Notes: generated by a model not told the origin, from the letters alone. DNA of 64,000 nt from Ruania rhizosphaerae (GCF_009805705.1 NZ_VSMB01000009.1:124001-188000), one strand, 5' to 3'. Counted from the first letter of the stretch, positions 40,578-49,647 are shown. Translations and numbers: made by a program.

Positions 40578-41236
40578 TCCACCTGGGCAAGAACACGGTC
40601 ACGAGCGTGGGCCAGGTGGGCGATGAGTGCCGAGCGAGCGCGATCCTCGTCCCCGGCGTTGATCGCGGCCATGATCTCCTCGTGCTCTCCCACCACCGTG
40701 GTGGGAGTGGTGCGGCGGTGCGCCGCGTACTGACCCATCGTCAGGTGGATCTCGCCGGAGATCATCTCGTACATCCGTGACAGCCGTTCGCTGCTGAGGC
40801 CCTCGACCAGGCCCCAGTGGAAGGCAATATCGGCCTGGACCTGTTCGGCGAAGTCCTCCCGGGCGGCCGCCTGCACCATCACCGCCTGGGCTTTCGTCAT
40901 CTGCTCGGGCAGGTGAGCGGTGCGTGCCAAGTGCGACGTGGCGGCTGCTTCGAAAGTCTCCCGGCTGAAGAACAGGTCCTGGATCTCGGCGGCCGAGAGT
41001 TGCGGGACCACAGCCGACTTGTGGGCCACGCGCCGGAGCAGGCCGAGTCCGGTCAGGCGTTCCAGGCAGGACTTCGCCGTCGGGCGGGCCACCCCGTACT
41101 CGTCGGCCACGCGCTGTTCGGTGACCCGTTCACCCGGCGGGATCTCGCCGTTGATGATCCGGGCGCGCAGGGACTCGAAGAGTGCCTCCGTCAGTGACGC
41201 GGGCCCGAGCTTGATCTGACTGCTACTCGTCGACAC
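40565..41236 (-). CDS. GntR-family transcriptional regulator (FCD domain)
   Basis: 223 aa. The winged-helix GntR domain occupies about 15-80: LFESLRARIINGEIPPGERVTEQRVADEYGVARPTAKSCLERL. The helical FCD ligand-binding domain follows, with DLFFSRETFEAAATSHLA and a metal-type His pattern (DIAFHWGLVEGL, HEEIMAAI). FCD regulators usually sense carboxylates or sugar acids. GTG start with AGGAAGG about 10 nt upstream. It neighbours the hydroxypyruvate-isomerase-like gene and the glycosidase/transport locus, which it probably controls. Confidence 0.9.
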   Translation of the reverse strand: MSTSSSQIKLGPASLTEALFESLRARIINGEIPPGERVTEQRVADEYGVARPTAKSCLERLTGLGLLRRVAHKSAVVPQLSAAEIQDLFFSRETFEAAATSHLARTAHLPEQMTKAQAVMVQAAAREDFAEQVQADIAFHWGLVEGLSSERLSRMYEMISGEIHLTMGQYAAHRRTTPTTVVGEHEEIMAAINAGDEDRARSALIAHLAHARDRVLAQVEGTG

Positions 41237-41351
41237 TCCTCATCCTTCCTGGGCACGGGGGCCGATCGCGACGGCGCTGTCAGGAGTTCTGCCTGTCATG
41301 TCGTCTTGTCGGTGCCGCATGATCGACTGACATCATGACAGTTCATGGCCG

Positions 41352-42161
41352 TCACCGTCCCGCCGATGGTGTGAGCCAGTCCAGCGTGTCCGTCGTGGCA
41401 CGGGTCGGCTTGTACTCGGCCGCGACCGTCCCCCGGTAACCGCCCTCGTGCAGGGCGGCAGCGATCGCCGTGAAGTCCAGGTCGCCCGAGCCGGGCTCGC
41501 CGCGACCGGGGGAGTCGGCGAGCTGCACATGACCGATCTCGGCGGCACGCTGCCGGGCCACAGCGGCCACATCGACACCGTTCATGCCCAGGTGGAACGA
41601 GTCGAACAGCAGTGCCAGCCGCGGTGAGCCGACCTCCTCGATCAGCGCGGCCACGTCCTGGTCATCGTGCAGCGGGTAGGAACCGTTCAGCCCGCGGGCC
41701 AGCGGCTCCACCAGGATGGTGCCGTCGATCTCGGCCACCGCCTCGGCGGCCCGTCGATAGGCCCCGACGGCGTGGGCACGCTGGGCCTGCTCCTCGCCCT
41801 CGTCAGGTTGTCCGTAGAGCAGGTTGAAGCTGCGCACGCCGGTGGCGCGTGCCAAGCGCAGGAGTGCGTCCGTCGAACGATCGAGCTCCTCGGCGCGTTC
41901 GGGCCGGCAGGTCACTCCGCGCTCGCCGCCGGGCATGTCGCCGGCGTAGAAGTTCAGGCCGATCAGCTGCACGCCGGCGTCGGCGATCCGCGCGGCGACT
42001 TCGTCCACGCGGTCGTTGCCCGGGTGCGGCTCGGTGAACGGCCACCAGCTCTCCACCGTGCGGAAGCCGGCGTCGGCTGCTGCCTGGAAGCGGTCGAGGT
42101 AGGGGACCTCCGTGAACAGGAGGGACACATTGGCGCTGACGTCGTAGTCGTAATACTGCAT
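41352..42161 (-). CDS. hyi-like: Hydroxypyruvate isomerase-like sugar phosphate isomerase/epimerase
   Basis: 269-aa TIM barrel of the AP-endonuclease 2/xylose-isomerase-like superfamily. Pattern: ANVSLLFTEVPYLDRFQAAADAGFRTVESWWPF at the start, LIGLNFYAGDMPGGERG, the metal residues Glu in ILVEPL, Asp/His in LLFDSFHLGMNG, and Glu in VAAEYKP. These match hydroxypyruvate isomerase (Hyi), which interconverts hydroxypyruvate and tartronate semialdehyde. The presence of a tartronate-semialdehyde reductase and glycerate kinase in the divergent operon supports the assignment. It is transcribed away from that operon across a 71-bp gap. Confidence 0.87.
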   Translation of the reverse strand: MQYYDYDVSANVSLLFTEVPYLDRFQAAADAGFRTVESWWPFTEPHPGNDRVDEVAARIADAGVQLIGLNFYAGDMPGGERGVTCRPERAEELDRSTDALLRLARATGVRSFNLLYGQPDEGEEQAQRAHAVGAYRRAAEAVAEIDGTILVEPLARGLNGSYPLHDDQDVAALIEEVGSPRLALLFDSFHLGMNGVDVAAVARQRAAEIGHVQLADSPGRGEPGSGDLDFTAIAAALHEGGYRGTVAAEYKPTRATTDTLDWLTPSAGR

Positions 42162-42178
42162 GGGTTCACCTTGCCATA

Positions 42179-42207
42179 GTTATGCTCGACATGTAAGCAT
42201 GTATAAC
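42179..42207. promoter_or_regulatory. Divergent promoter with candidate GntR operator
   Basis: Within the 71-bp gap between the Hyi-like and glycosidase-like genes, GTTAT (42179) and ATAAC (42207) form outer arms around ACATG-TAAG-CATGT (42189-42202). CATGTA is also directly repeated with 8-bp period. The 8-mer GACATGTA (42188-42195) recurs at 47317-47324 before the binding-protein gene. AT-rich sites like this suit a GntR/FCD regulator, but binding is inferred. Confidence 0.5.
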
Positions 42208-42232
42208 AATCAGCGACGATCGGAGAACAGCG

Positions 42233-44353
42233 GTGACGCTCACGCACGCACAACCCAGCGAGGCCATCGGCCTGCGAGCCCCGGACTGGTACCGCGGTGC
42301 CACCCGATGGACGCAGCTGACTTTCACGGACGACGATCCGGCCACCCTGGACGTGGATTTCTGGATCGACGTCATGCGCCGGTCCGCCTCGAACGCGCTG
42401 TGCCTGAGCGCCGGCGGCTACATGGCCTTCTACCCCACCCAGATCCCGTGGCACCACCGCAGCGCCTTCCTCGGTGACACCGACCCCTTCGGTGCACTCG
42501 TGGAGGGTGCTCGTTCGCTGGGCATGCACGTGATGGCCCGGGTGGACCCGCACGCGATCCACCAGGACGCCGCCGACGCCCACCCCGAGTGGCTGGCCCG
42601 GGACGAGGACGGCCAGCCGATTCCCCACAGCTCGGTGCCGGGCCTGTGGTGGACCGACCCGTTCAGCAGCTACCACACCGAGTTCACCACCGACGTGGCC
42701 CGCGAGATCGTGCGCGAGTACGACGTCGACGCCGTGTTCGCCAACCGGTGGGACGGCCCCCGGGTGGTCTCCCACACCGAGGCGACGGCGCAGCGCTTCA
42801 CTGCCGACACCGGCCTCGCGCTGCCGCGGGTCGCGAATCTGGATGACCCGGCCTGGCCGGCCTATGCCGCCTGGCACAGCCGTCGCCTCAGCGAACTCGT
42901 GGTGCTCTGGGACGACGCCGTGCGCGAGATCAAACCGCACGTGCGATTCATCCCCAACCGCGGCGCGGCACTGACCCGCGATCTCGTGCCGGAGCTGGTC
43001 GATGACCGCTACCCGATGTTCTTCGTCGACAAGCAAGGCCGCTCCGATCTGGAACCGGCCTGGACGCCCGGCCGGATCGGCAAGCGCACGCGCGGGCTCT
43101 ACCCGGACCGCCCGGTCGCGCTGATCACCTCGGTCGGACCGGAGAGCCACGAGTTGCGCTGGAAGGACTCCGTGGCCGACCCGGAGGAGACCAAGGCCCT
43201 CGTAGTCGACGGCTTCGCCCAGGGCGCGCTGCCCTGGTTCACCAAGTTCAAGGCTGAGAACTTCGACGATCGCTGGGTGCAGCCGATCGTGGACGCCTAC
43301 CGGCTGCACGAGCGCTGCGAGCCCGTGATCGGGCGGCTGCGGTACACCGCCGAGGTGGCCATCCTGGACAGCCGGGGCCCCGCCGGGCGCACCCCGTGGA
43401 CGCCGTCGCCGGGCCAGGGGGCCCACGAGGACGGCGTCTACCAGGCCCTGGTGGAGGCGCGGATCCCGTTCGAGTACGTGGCCGACGAGGCGCTCAGTGC
43501 CGACCGGCTGGCCGGTATCCGGGTGCTGGTGCTGCCGGCCACTCCCGAGCTCCCCCCGGAGCAGGTGCGCGTGATCGAGGAGTTCGTGGCCGCCGGCGGC
43601 AGCGTCGTGGCGGCTCATGACTCCAGCGTGCGGGGGCCGGCCGGCTCCCGGGAACTCGCCCTCGGTGACGTGTTCGGCGTCCGGCTGCGCCAGGACGTGC
43701 GGGGCCCGCTGAAGAACAAGTACATGGCGATCACCGCCGACCACCCACTGACCGCCGGCTACGAGGGCGCCCAGCGGATCGTGGCCGGATCGCTGGTGCT
43801 CGGCGTTGAGCAGATCCCCACCGCCGACGGCGTCACGGTGCCGTTCCGGTTCGTTCCGGACTACCCCGACCTGCCGATGGAGGAGGTCTACCCGCGCGAG
43901 GAGCCCAGCGAGCCTGCCGTCATCGCCCGCGAGCACGCCTCCGGCGGGCGCACCGTCTACGTGGCCTTCAATGTCGGGGAGATCTACTGGGAGGCGCTGC
44001 AGTCCGACCACGGACGACTGATCGCGGGCGCCGTCCGCTGGGCGCTGGGCGAGACACCCCGCGTGCAGGTCGACGGGCGTGGCCTGGTCGACCTCGCCGT
44101 CCAGGAGGGGGAGCGCGAACTCGCCGTCAACGTGGTCAACCTAACCAACCCGATGGCGATGCGCGGCCAGGCGCACGAGTTGATCCCGCTCACCGGCCAG
44201 AGCGTGCGAGTGCGTCTGCCCGAGGGCGTGCAAGACGCTCGGGCGCGCCTCGTCGTCACCGGAGAGGACGTTCCGGTGAGCGTGAGCGACGGGTATGCCG
44301 AGGTTGCCCTGCCCGCCATCGACCACCTCGAGGTGGTCCACCTGACCTGGTAA
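42233..44353 (+). CDS. Putative glycoside hydrolase (GHL6 / beta-galactosidase trimerisation type)
   Basis: 706 aa, no signal peptide, so cytosolic. Residues about 15-370 form a TIM-barrel-like region: LCLSAGGYMAFYPTQIPWHH, LGMHVMARVDPHAIH, HPEWLARDEDGQP, VDAVFANRWDGPR. A beta-galactosidase-trimerisation-like Rossmann domain follows (about 390-590; VLVLPATPELPPEQVRVIEEFVAAGGSVVAAHD), then a C-terminal beta domain. I assign it to the hypothetical glycosyl hydrolase 6 group, close to GH42-like enzymes. It probably cleaves an imported glycoside. It lacks the Cys cluster seen in its paralogue at 45328-47310. GTG start with GGAG upstream. Confidence 0.75.
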   Translation: MTLTHAQPSEAIGLRAPDWYRGATRWTQLTFTDDDPATLDVDFWIDVMRRSASNALCLSAGGYMAFYPTQIPWHHRSAFLGDTDPFGALVEGARSLGMHVMARVDPHAIHQDAADAHPEWLARDEDGQPIPHSSVPGLWWTDPFSSYHTEFTTDVAREIVREYDVDAVFANRWDGPRVVSHTEATAQRFTADTGLALPRVANLDDPAWPAYAAWHSRRLSELVVLWDDAVREIKPHVRFIPNRGAALTRDLVPELVDDRYPMFFVDKQGRSDLEPAWTPGRIGKRTRGLYPDRPVALITSVGPESHELRWKDSVADPEETKALVVDGFAQGALPWFTKFKAENFDDRWVQPIVDAYRLHERCEPVIGRLRYTAEVAILDSRGPAGRTPWTPSPGQGAHEDGVYQALVEARIPFEYVADEALSADRLAGIRVLVLPATPELPPEQVRVIEEFVAAGGSVVAAHDSSVRGPAGSRELALGDVFGVRLRQDVRGPLKNKYMAITADHPLTAGYEGAQRIVAGSLVLGVEQIPTADGVTVPFRFVPDYPDLPMEEVYPREEPSEPAVIAREHASGGRTVYVAFNVGEIYWEALQSDHGRLIAGAVRWALGETPRVQVDGRGLVDLAVQEGERELAVNVVNLTNPMAMRGQAHELIPLTGQSVRVRLPEGVQDARARLVVTGEDVPVSVSDGYAEVALPAIDHLEVVHLTW

Positions 44354-44359
44354 GACGTC

Positions 44360-44383
44360 GGGCCGCCGGTGTGCCGGCGGCCC
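44360..44383 (+). terminator. Perfect GC stem-loop after the first glycosidase gene
   Basis: GGGCCGCCGG-TGTG-CCGGCGGCCC has 10 perfect pairs and a 4-nt loop, 7 bp after the stop. It could terminate part of the transcripts or protect the upstream message. The following gene has its own strong Shine-Dalgarno, so read-through is likely. Confidence 0.6.
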
Positions 44384-44461
44384 GGTCTGCCTGAACTGCA
44401 AGCCCCGGACCGGGGCACGACCACAACCGTGCGGACGCTGTCTGCGCGAAAGGAGGATCTC

Positions 44462-45331
44462 GTGCGAATCGGATTCATCGGACTCGGAGTCATGGGCGTA
44501 CCGATGGCGCTCAACCTCATCAACGCCGGACACTCACTCACCGTGCACCGCGTCAAGGAACGCTCGCAGGGCCTCGTCGACGCCGGCGCCACCCCGGCCG
44601 GCTCGGCCGCCGACGTCGCCCGGGCCTCGGAGGTGGTGATCCTGATGCTCCCGGACACCCCCGACGTCGAGCACGTACTCACCGCCGACGACGGCGTCCT
44701 CGCCGGCCTGGCGCCCGGCACCCTCGTGATCGACATGAGCTCGATCTCCCCGGTGGCCACGCGCACCCTCGCCGAGCAGGTCGAGGCTGCCGGCGGCGCG
44801 TACGTCGACGCCCCCGTCTCCGGCGGTGAGGTGGGCGCCCGCGACGGCGCTCTGACCATCTTCGTCGGCGGCACTGAGGAGGCCGTCGAGCGGGCGATGC
44901 CACTGCTGGAGGTGATGGGCAAGACCATCACCCACCTCGGGCCCGCCGGCTCCGGCCAGGCGACCAAGGTGGTCAACCAGATCATCGTCGGCCTCACCAT
45001 CGAGGCCGTCGCCGAGGGCCTGGCCGTCGCCGAGGCTTCCGGCATCGACCCCGCCGCGGTGCGCGAGGCGCTCTCGGGCGGCTTCGCCTCCTCGCGCATC
45101 CTGGAGATGCACGGCAAGCGGATGGTGGAGCGCACCTTCGACCCCGGCTTCCGCATGCGACTGCACCGCAAGGACCTCGGCCTGGCGCTCGCGGCCGCCG
45201 AGCACCACGGCACCTCGGTGCCCGGCGTACAGGCCGTCGCCGCGCAGATGGACGCCGCGATCGCGCGCGACTGGGCCGAGCTGGACCACTCCGCGCTGTT
45301 CCGGCTGCTCACCGAGGAGCCCACCTCGTGA
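44462..45331 (+). CDS. glxR/garR-like: 2-hydroxy-3-oxopropionate (tartronate semialdehyde) reductase-like dehydrogenase
   Basis: 289-aa beta-hydroxyacid dehydrogenase from GTG at 44462, preceded by a near-perfect AAAGGAGG. Rossmann motif GLGVMG at 7-12, DAPVSGGEVGARDG (about 116-129) in the substrate loop, catalytic Lys169 in QATKVVNQIIVG. The GARDGALTIFVGG wording is typical of tartronate-semialdehyde reductases. It would reduce tartronate semialdehyde to D-glycerate, between the Hyi-like isomerase and the glycerate kinase at 51575. Its stop overlaps the GTG of the second glycosidase gene (GTGA). Confidence 0.88.
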   Translation: MRIGFIGLGVMGVPMALNLINAGHSLTVHRVKERSQGLVDAGATPAGSAADVARASEVVILMLPDTPDVEHVLTADDGVLAGLAPGTLVIDMSSISPVATRTLAEQVEAAGGAYVDAPVSGGEVGARDGALTIFVGGTEEAVERAMPLLEVMGKTITHLGPAGSGQATKVVNQIIVGLTIEAVAEGLAVAEASGIDPAAVREALSGGFASSRILEMHGKRMVERTFDPGFRMRLHRKDLGLALAAAEHHGTSVPGVQAVAAQMDAAIARDWAELDHSALFRLLTEEPTS

Positions 45332-47310
45332 GCGAGCCCTGGTGGCACACTCCGTTCCGGACCTTTCAGACCAACCTGCGGGAGATCGACGCCGGGCTGG
45401 ACGTCGAGGCCACACTCGATGCCATCGAGGACTACGGCGCCGACACCTGGTTGCTCAGCGTGGGCGGCATCATCGCCAACTACCCGAGTGAGTTGGACTG
45501 TCAGAGCGTCAACCCGGTCTTGGCCGAACGCGACTCCGGCGATCTGATCGGGGATGCGGTGGCGGCGGCCCGAGCACGCGGTATCCGGGTGCTCGGCCGG
45601 ATGGACTTCTCCAAGATCGACGCCCGCCGGGCCGAGGCGAACCCGCAGTGGTGCTTCGTCAGCCCCGACGGCGAGCCACAGATCTACAACGGCTACCGCA
45701 GCGTCTGCCCGAGTGGTGAGTACTACCAGAGCAAGTCCTTCGATGTGATCAGCGAGGTGCTCGCTCGCTTCGACCTGGCCGGGTTCTTCTTCAACTGGAT
45801 GTCCTTCAACGAGCACGACTACAGCCGGCGCTACTGGGGTGTGTGCCACTGCGAGCCCTGCCTGGTGGGGTTCCGCGAGTTCGCGCCCGGGGTCGAGCAC
45901 CCTCGCGACCCTGGATCGCCGGGCTATCAGACCTGGCAGCGGTTCGCTGCCGGGGTGCTCGATGACCTGACCGCCAGGATGCGGGCGCACGTGCGCGAAC
46001 TCGCACCCGACGCCGGCCTGATCCTCGGCAACCGGGCCGACATCACCTTCCACGAGGCGAACAACGCCGTCGGGCGCCCGCTGTGGCATCACGCCACCGC
46101 GGAGTCGGTCAGTGCGGCACGCTCGGGGGACCCGGCCCGGCCGGTGTTCGTCAACGCCGTCAGTTTCGTGGACATGCCCTACCGCTGGGCCGGTGAGGAC
46201 CCTCACCATCTCGGCCAGTACCTGCTGCAGGCCATTGCCCACGGCGCCCAGCCCTCCACCTACATCATGGGTGTCCCGGCCGACAGCCCCTTCGAGGCGC
46301 TGGACGTGGGCCGGCAGATCACGCGGTTCCATCGCGAGCATGCCGACGTCTACGCCGGTCTGGCCTCCACGGCGCGGGTCGCGCTGGTGCGCACCCGGGC
46401 CACCGACGAGGCCGCGCGCCGCACCTCGGAGTTCCGGGGGTGCTACCTCAGCCTGATCGAACGGCATGTGCCCTTCGATGTGATCCGGCAGGACCGCCTG
46501 GATCAGGTGGCCGCCGACAGGTACGACCTCGTGGTGATTCCCGACGGCGGAGCCTTGCGCTCCGAGGAGGTGTCCGCCCTGGAGGGGGTGCTGGCCGCCG
46601 GTGGCACCGTGGCGCTGACCGGGGATTCGGGCTGGTTCGAGGGCGCGTTGCAGTTCGCCGATGACGTGGCCACCCAGAAGGCGGTCTTCGCTACTGAGGA
46701 GTCGGTGCGCTCGCTGCACCTGCCCCTGGGTGAGCGTGAGGGAGACCTGACCCCCGCCGTCGGGGGATTCGCTGTGCTCGAACCCGGGCCGCAAGCCCGC
46801 TCGGGCTGGCACGCCTGGGGCCGGGCGCTGTACGGCCCGCCGGAGAAGTGCTACGGGCACGACCGGACGTCTCACCCCGGCTGGCTCAGTGCCGATGTGG
46901 GCTCCGGGCGGCTGCTGGTGCTGCCCTGGCGTCCGGGGCTGGTCTATCGCGAGATCGGGCTGTCGCGGGTGCGCGACGCCTGGGTGGAGCTGGCGCTGGC
47001 GGAGACCACGGCAACTGGCAGCCTAAGAATCGGCACCGATCTGCCCGAGCAGGTCCAGATCGTGCCCGGGCGAAGCTCTACCGGCGCTGTGATCCACCTA
47101 CTGAACCGATCCGGTGATGCGCCGCAGCGGTTCATCTCCCCGCTGCCGATCGCACCCGGCACGCTGCGTCTGCGGCTCGAGCGCGACCCGGTGGCAGTGC
47201 GCGCTCTGGTGACCGGGGTGGACCTGGACTGGACCCGGGAGGGGGATGAGGTGGTGGTCCACACCCCACAGATCGACACGTTCGAGGTGCTTTCGCTCAC
47301 GAACACATAA
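45328..47310 (+). CDS. Putative glycoside hydrolase (GHL6 / beta-galactosidase trimerisation type), second paralogue
   Basis: 660 aa, cytosolic. The N-terminal barrel region has TWLLSVGGIIANYPSELDCQSVNP, IRVLGRMDFSKID, and FFFNWMSFNEHDYSRRYWGVCHCEPCLVGF; the CHCEPC cluster is characteristic of GHL6 proteins and may bind zinc. The trimerisation-like domain follows (YDLVVIPDGGALRSEEVSALEGVLAAGGTVALTG). It shares layout with the 706-aa protein but is clearly diverged, so the two may act on different linkages or as a heteromer. GTG start overlaps the reductase stop by 4 bp. Confidence 0.75.
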   Translation: MSEPWWHTPFRTFQTNLREIDAGLDVEATLDAIEDYGADTWLLSVGGIIANYPSELDCQSVNPVLAERDSGDLIGDAVAAARARGIRVLGRMDFSKIDARRAEANPQWCFVSPDGEPQIYNGYRSVCPSGEYYQSKSFDVISEVLARFDLAGFFFNWMSFNEHDYSRRYWGVCHCEPCLVGFREFAPGVEHPRDPGSPGYQTWQRFAAGVLDDLTARMRAHVRELAPDAGLILGNRADITFHEANNAVGRPLWHHATAESVSAARSGDPARPVFVNAVSFVDMPYRWAGEDPHHLGQYLLQAIAHGAQPSTYIMGVPADSPFEALDVGRQITRFHREHADVYAGLASTARVALVRTRATDEAARRTSEFRGCYLSLIERHVPFDVIRQDRLDQVAADRYDLVVIPDGGALRSEEVSALEGVLAAGGTVALTGDSGWFEGALQFADDVATQKAVFATEESVRSLHLPLGEREGDLTPAVGGFAVLEPGPQARSGWHAWGRALYGPPEKCYGHDRTSHPGWLSADVGSGRLLVLPWRPGLVYREIGLSRVRDAWVELALAETTATGSLRIGTDLPEQVQIVPGRSSTGAVIHLLNRSGDAPQRFISPLPIAPGTLRLRLERDPVAVRALVTGVDLDWTREGDEVVVHTPQIDTFEVLSLTNT

Positions 47311-47316
47311 CAACGA

Positions 47317-47345
47317 GACATGTACTATTGACATACAATCTGGCT
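47317..47345 (+). promoter_or_regulatory. Internal promoter and candidate GntR site before the binding-protein gene
   Basis: GACATGTA (47317-47324) repeats the motif of the divergent promoter at 42188-42195. TTGACA at 47328-47333 is a perfect -35 box, with CAGAGT 17 bp downstream as a weak -10. This implies separate transcription of the importer genes under the same regulator, and argues against a translation start at 47328. Confidence 0.5.
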
Positions 47346-47405
47346 GAAGTCAGAGTGGCTATGGCCGATGAAGCCCACTTCTCTTCCAACGACGGGAGCA
47401 CCACG

Positions 47406-48710
47406 ATGCGAGAATTCAACCGACGCACTCTTCTGATGGCCGCCGCAGGTATGGCCGGCGGAGGCGCACTGGCCGGCTGCAGCGGCGTAGGCGGCGGTAG
47501 CGGCGGTGGCGGCGATGACGCCTCCGGCTCCGTGCGCTACGCCTTCTGGGGCAACAACGTGCGGATGGAGAACTACCAGGACGCCTTCGACCGGATGATG
47601 GAGATCAACCCGGACGTGACTCTGGAGACGGAGTTCGCCGAGTACAACGCGTTCCAGGAGCGGATGACCACACAGATGGCGGCCGGGAACGTGGCGGACA
47701 TCTTCTGGATCCCCTCGGCGTCCGTGATGAGTTACTACGCGAACGACCTGTACCGGCCGCTCAGCGACGTCTCCACCCTCGACCTGTCCGACTTCAGCGA
47801 GCAGGACCTGCGCGACTTCGAACTCGCGGGTGAGCACAACACGATGCCGCACGGGATCTTCGTGCCGGTGCTGCGCAGCAACGTCACCCTCGCCGAGGAA
47901 GACGGCATCACGATCCCGGAGAACTGGACCTGGGACGAGCTGGCCGAGTTCGCCCGCGACTACGCCAACAACAGCCCCGATGACCGGTTCGCGCTGCCCT
48001 TCAACGCCTCCCACGACCTCACGTTCGAGGCCTGGCTGCGCCAGCGGGGCGAGCAGTTGTGGACCGAGGACGGGCAGATCGGCTTCACCGAGGACGGTCT
48101 GGCGAGCTGGGTCGACTGGTGGGAGCAGTTGCGCGCGGCCGGAGCGACCCCCGAGCCCGGCGCGCAGGATGGCGTCGAGCCCAGCTGGGAGGACATCGGC
48201 GACCGCACGCTGTTGTGGACCGGTAACTCCAACCACATCGTCGACGATGCCACCACGTTCCCGGACCAGCAGTTCGCGCTGCACCACATGCCGGAAGCGG
48301 CCGACGCCCCGGCCGGTCACCAGTTCCTCTACTTCCCACGGATGGCCATCTACCAGGGCGTCAGCGATGAGCAGGCCGAGCTCGCCGGTCAGGTGATGAC
48401 GTTCTGCACCTCGAACTCGGAGATCCACGAGTACGTGGGCCTGACGATGGGTGCCCCGGTCAACCCGCGCGTTGCCGAGGAGGTGCGCGACTTCGCCAGT
48501 GACTACGAGCTGCAGATGCTCGACGTGGTCACGGAGGATCGCGAGATCGAGCGCACGCCCCGCTACGAAGCGCCTCCGGGCACGAACACCTGGCGCACCG
48601 AGATGACGCGCATGCTCGAGCAGGTCACCCTCGGGGACGTCAGCGTCTCCCAGGGCGCGGCCGACCTGATCGCCGAAATCAACACCGGCATCGAACGCGC
48701 AGCGGACTGA
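47406..48710 (+). CDS. Sugar ABC transporter substrate-binding lipoprotein, Tat-type signal
   Basis: 434 aa from ATG at 47406 (GGGAG upstream). The N-terminus has twin arginines (NRRTLLMAAAGMAGGGALAGC) running into a lipobox, so export is probably by Tat with lipid anchoring. A Gly/Ser linker leads into a family-1 solute-binding domain (VRYAFWGNNVRMENYQDAFDRMMEINPDVTLETEF, TTQMAAGNVADIFWIPSASV). It should bind the glycoside handled by the two glycosidases. Its own promoter and candidate regulator site lie directly upstream. Confidence 0.92.
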   Translation: MREFNRRTLLMAAAGMAGGGALAGCSGVGGGSGGGGDDASGSVRYAFWGNNVRMENYQDAFDRMMEINPDVTLETEFAEYNAFQERMTTQMAAGNVADIFWIPSASVMSYYANDLYRPLSDVSTLDLSDFSEQDLRDFELAGEHNTMPHGIFVPVLRSNVTLAEEDGITIPENWTWDELAEFARDYANNSPDDRFALPFNASHDLTFEAWLRQRGEQLWTEDGQIGFTEDGLASWVDWWEQLRAAGATPEPGAQDGVEPSWEDIGDRTLLWTGNSNHIVDDATTFPDQQFALHHMPEAADAPAGHQFLYFPRMAIYQGVSDEQAELAGQVMTFCTSNSEIHEYVGLTMGAPVNPRVAEEVRDFASDYELQMLDVVTEDREIERTPRYEAPPGTNTWRTEMTRMLEQVTLGDVSVSQGAADLIAEINTGIERAAD

Positions 48711-48714
48711 CTTG

Positions 48715-49647
48715 ATGGCTGACACTCGCACACCCGCACGGCCGCCGGGCACCCGGCGGCCGAAGGCGGGCAAACTGACTCGCCAGGATGGCGCAGCGCA
48801 CGTGTTCATGGCGCCGTGGTTGATCGGCCTGGTCGCGATCACGGCATTGCCGATGTTCGCCTCGCTGTACCTGGCCTTCACCGACTACAACATCCTCTCG
48901 AGCCCCACCTGGGTGGGCACGGAGAACTTCGAGCGGATGGCCGGTGATGACCGGTTCTGGAGTGCGGCGTGGGTCACGGTCACCTACGTGCTTGTCTCCG
49001 TGCCGCTCCAGCTCGCCTTCGCCCTGGCGCTCGCGATGGTTCTGGACAAGGGCCTGAGGGGGCTGGCGATCTACCGCAGCGCCTACTACCTGCCCTCGTT
49101 GCTGGGAACCAGTGTGGCGGTGGCGGTGCTGTGGAAGCAGATCTTCGGCTACGACGGGCTCGTCAACCAAGCGCTCGGCCTGATCGGGATCGAGGGGCAG
49201 AACTGGTTGCAGAACCCGGATACGGCGCTCGGCACCCTGATCGTGCTGAACGTGTGGACGTTCGGTTCACCGATGGTGATCTTCCTGGCCGGACTGCGCC
49301 AGATCCCGGAGGAGCTGTATGAGGCCTCCCGGGTGGATGGCGCCTCGATTGTGCGCCAGTTCGCCTCGATCACCATCCCGCTGCTCACGCCGATCATCTT
49401 CTTCAATCTCATTTTGCAGACGATCGGTTCGTTCCAGGCGTTCACGCAGGCGCACGTGATCAGTAGCGGTACCGGCGGTCCCGTGGACTCCACGCTCTTC
49501 TACACGCTCTACATCTACCAGCAGGCCTTCGTGAACTTCGATATGGGATATGCCTCCGCCCTGGCGTGGGTGCTGATGGTGGTCATCGCGATCATCACGG
49601 CCGTGCATTTCACCCTCTCGAAGCGCTGGGTCTTCTACGGAGACTGA
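48715..49647 (+). CDS. Sugar ABC transporter permease (MalF type)
   Basis: 310 aa from ATG at 48715 (a TTG at 48712 is also possible). Cytosolic basic N-terminus, then six helices beginning HVFMAPWLIGLVAITALPMFASLYLAF. The EAA loop reads LYEASRVDGASIVRQFASITIPLLTP. It lies 4 bp after the binding-protein gene and 1 bp before the next permease gene, so the three are tightly coupled. It forms one half of the importer pore; the ATPase is not encoded nearby. Confidence 0.92.
   Translation: MADTRTPARPPGTRRPKAGKLTRQDGAAHVFMAPWLIGLVAITALPMFASLYLAFTDYNILSSPTWVGTENFERMAGDDRFWSAAWVTVTYVLVSVPLQLAFALALAMVLDKGLRGLAIYRSAYYLPSLLGTSVAVAVLWKQIFGYDGLVNQALGLIGIEGQNWLQNPDTALGTLIVLNVWTFGSPMVIFLAGLRQIPEELYEASRVDGASIVRQFASITIPLLTPIIFFNLILQTIGSFQAFTQAHVISSGTGGPVDSTLFYTLYIYQQAFVNFDMGYASALAWVLMVVIAIITAVHFTLSKRWVFYGD

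Noticed and set aside
40687-40705. CCCACCACCGTGGTGGG palindrome
   Set aside because: Lies inside the GntR coding sequence and encodes a Thr/Val run; probably coincidental.
41293-41341. CTGTCATG...CATGACAG inverted repeat (8-bp arms, 33-nt spacer) upstream of the GntR gene
   Set aside because: Arms are too far apart for a normal dimer operator or stable hairpin, and the motif differs from the GACATGTA sites; kept only as a weak candidate.
41963-44011. 682-codon open frame on the minus strand
   Set aside because: Antisense to the 706-aa glycosidase gene, which has family homology and consistent codon-position bias; the antisense product shows none.
43984-46875. 963-codon open frame on the minus strand
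   Set aside because: It is antisense to the glycosidase and tartronate-semialdehyde reductase genes, has no recognisable domain, and its Arg/Gly/His-rich composition is typical of antisense frames in very GC-rich DNA.
47328-47406. Upstream TTG start at 47328 for the binding protein
   Set aside because: It would place a TTGACA promoter box inside the coding region and put about 26 residues before the Tat/lipoprotein signal; ATG at 47406 with GGGAG fits better.
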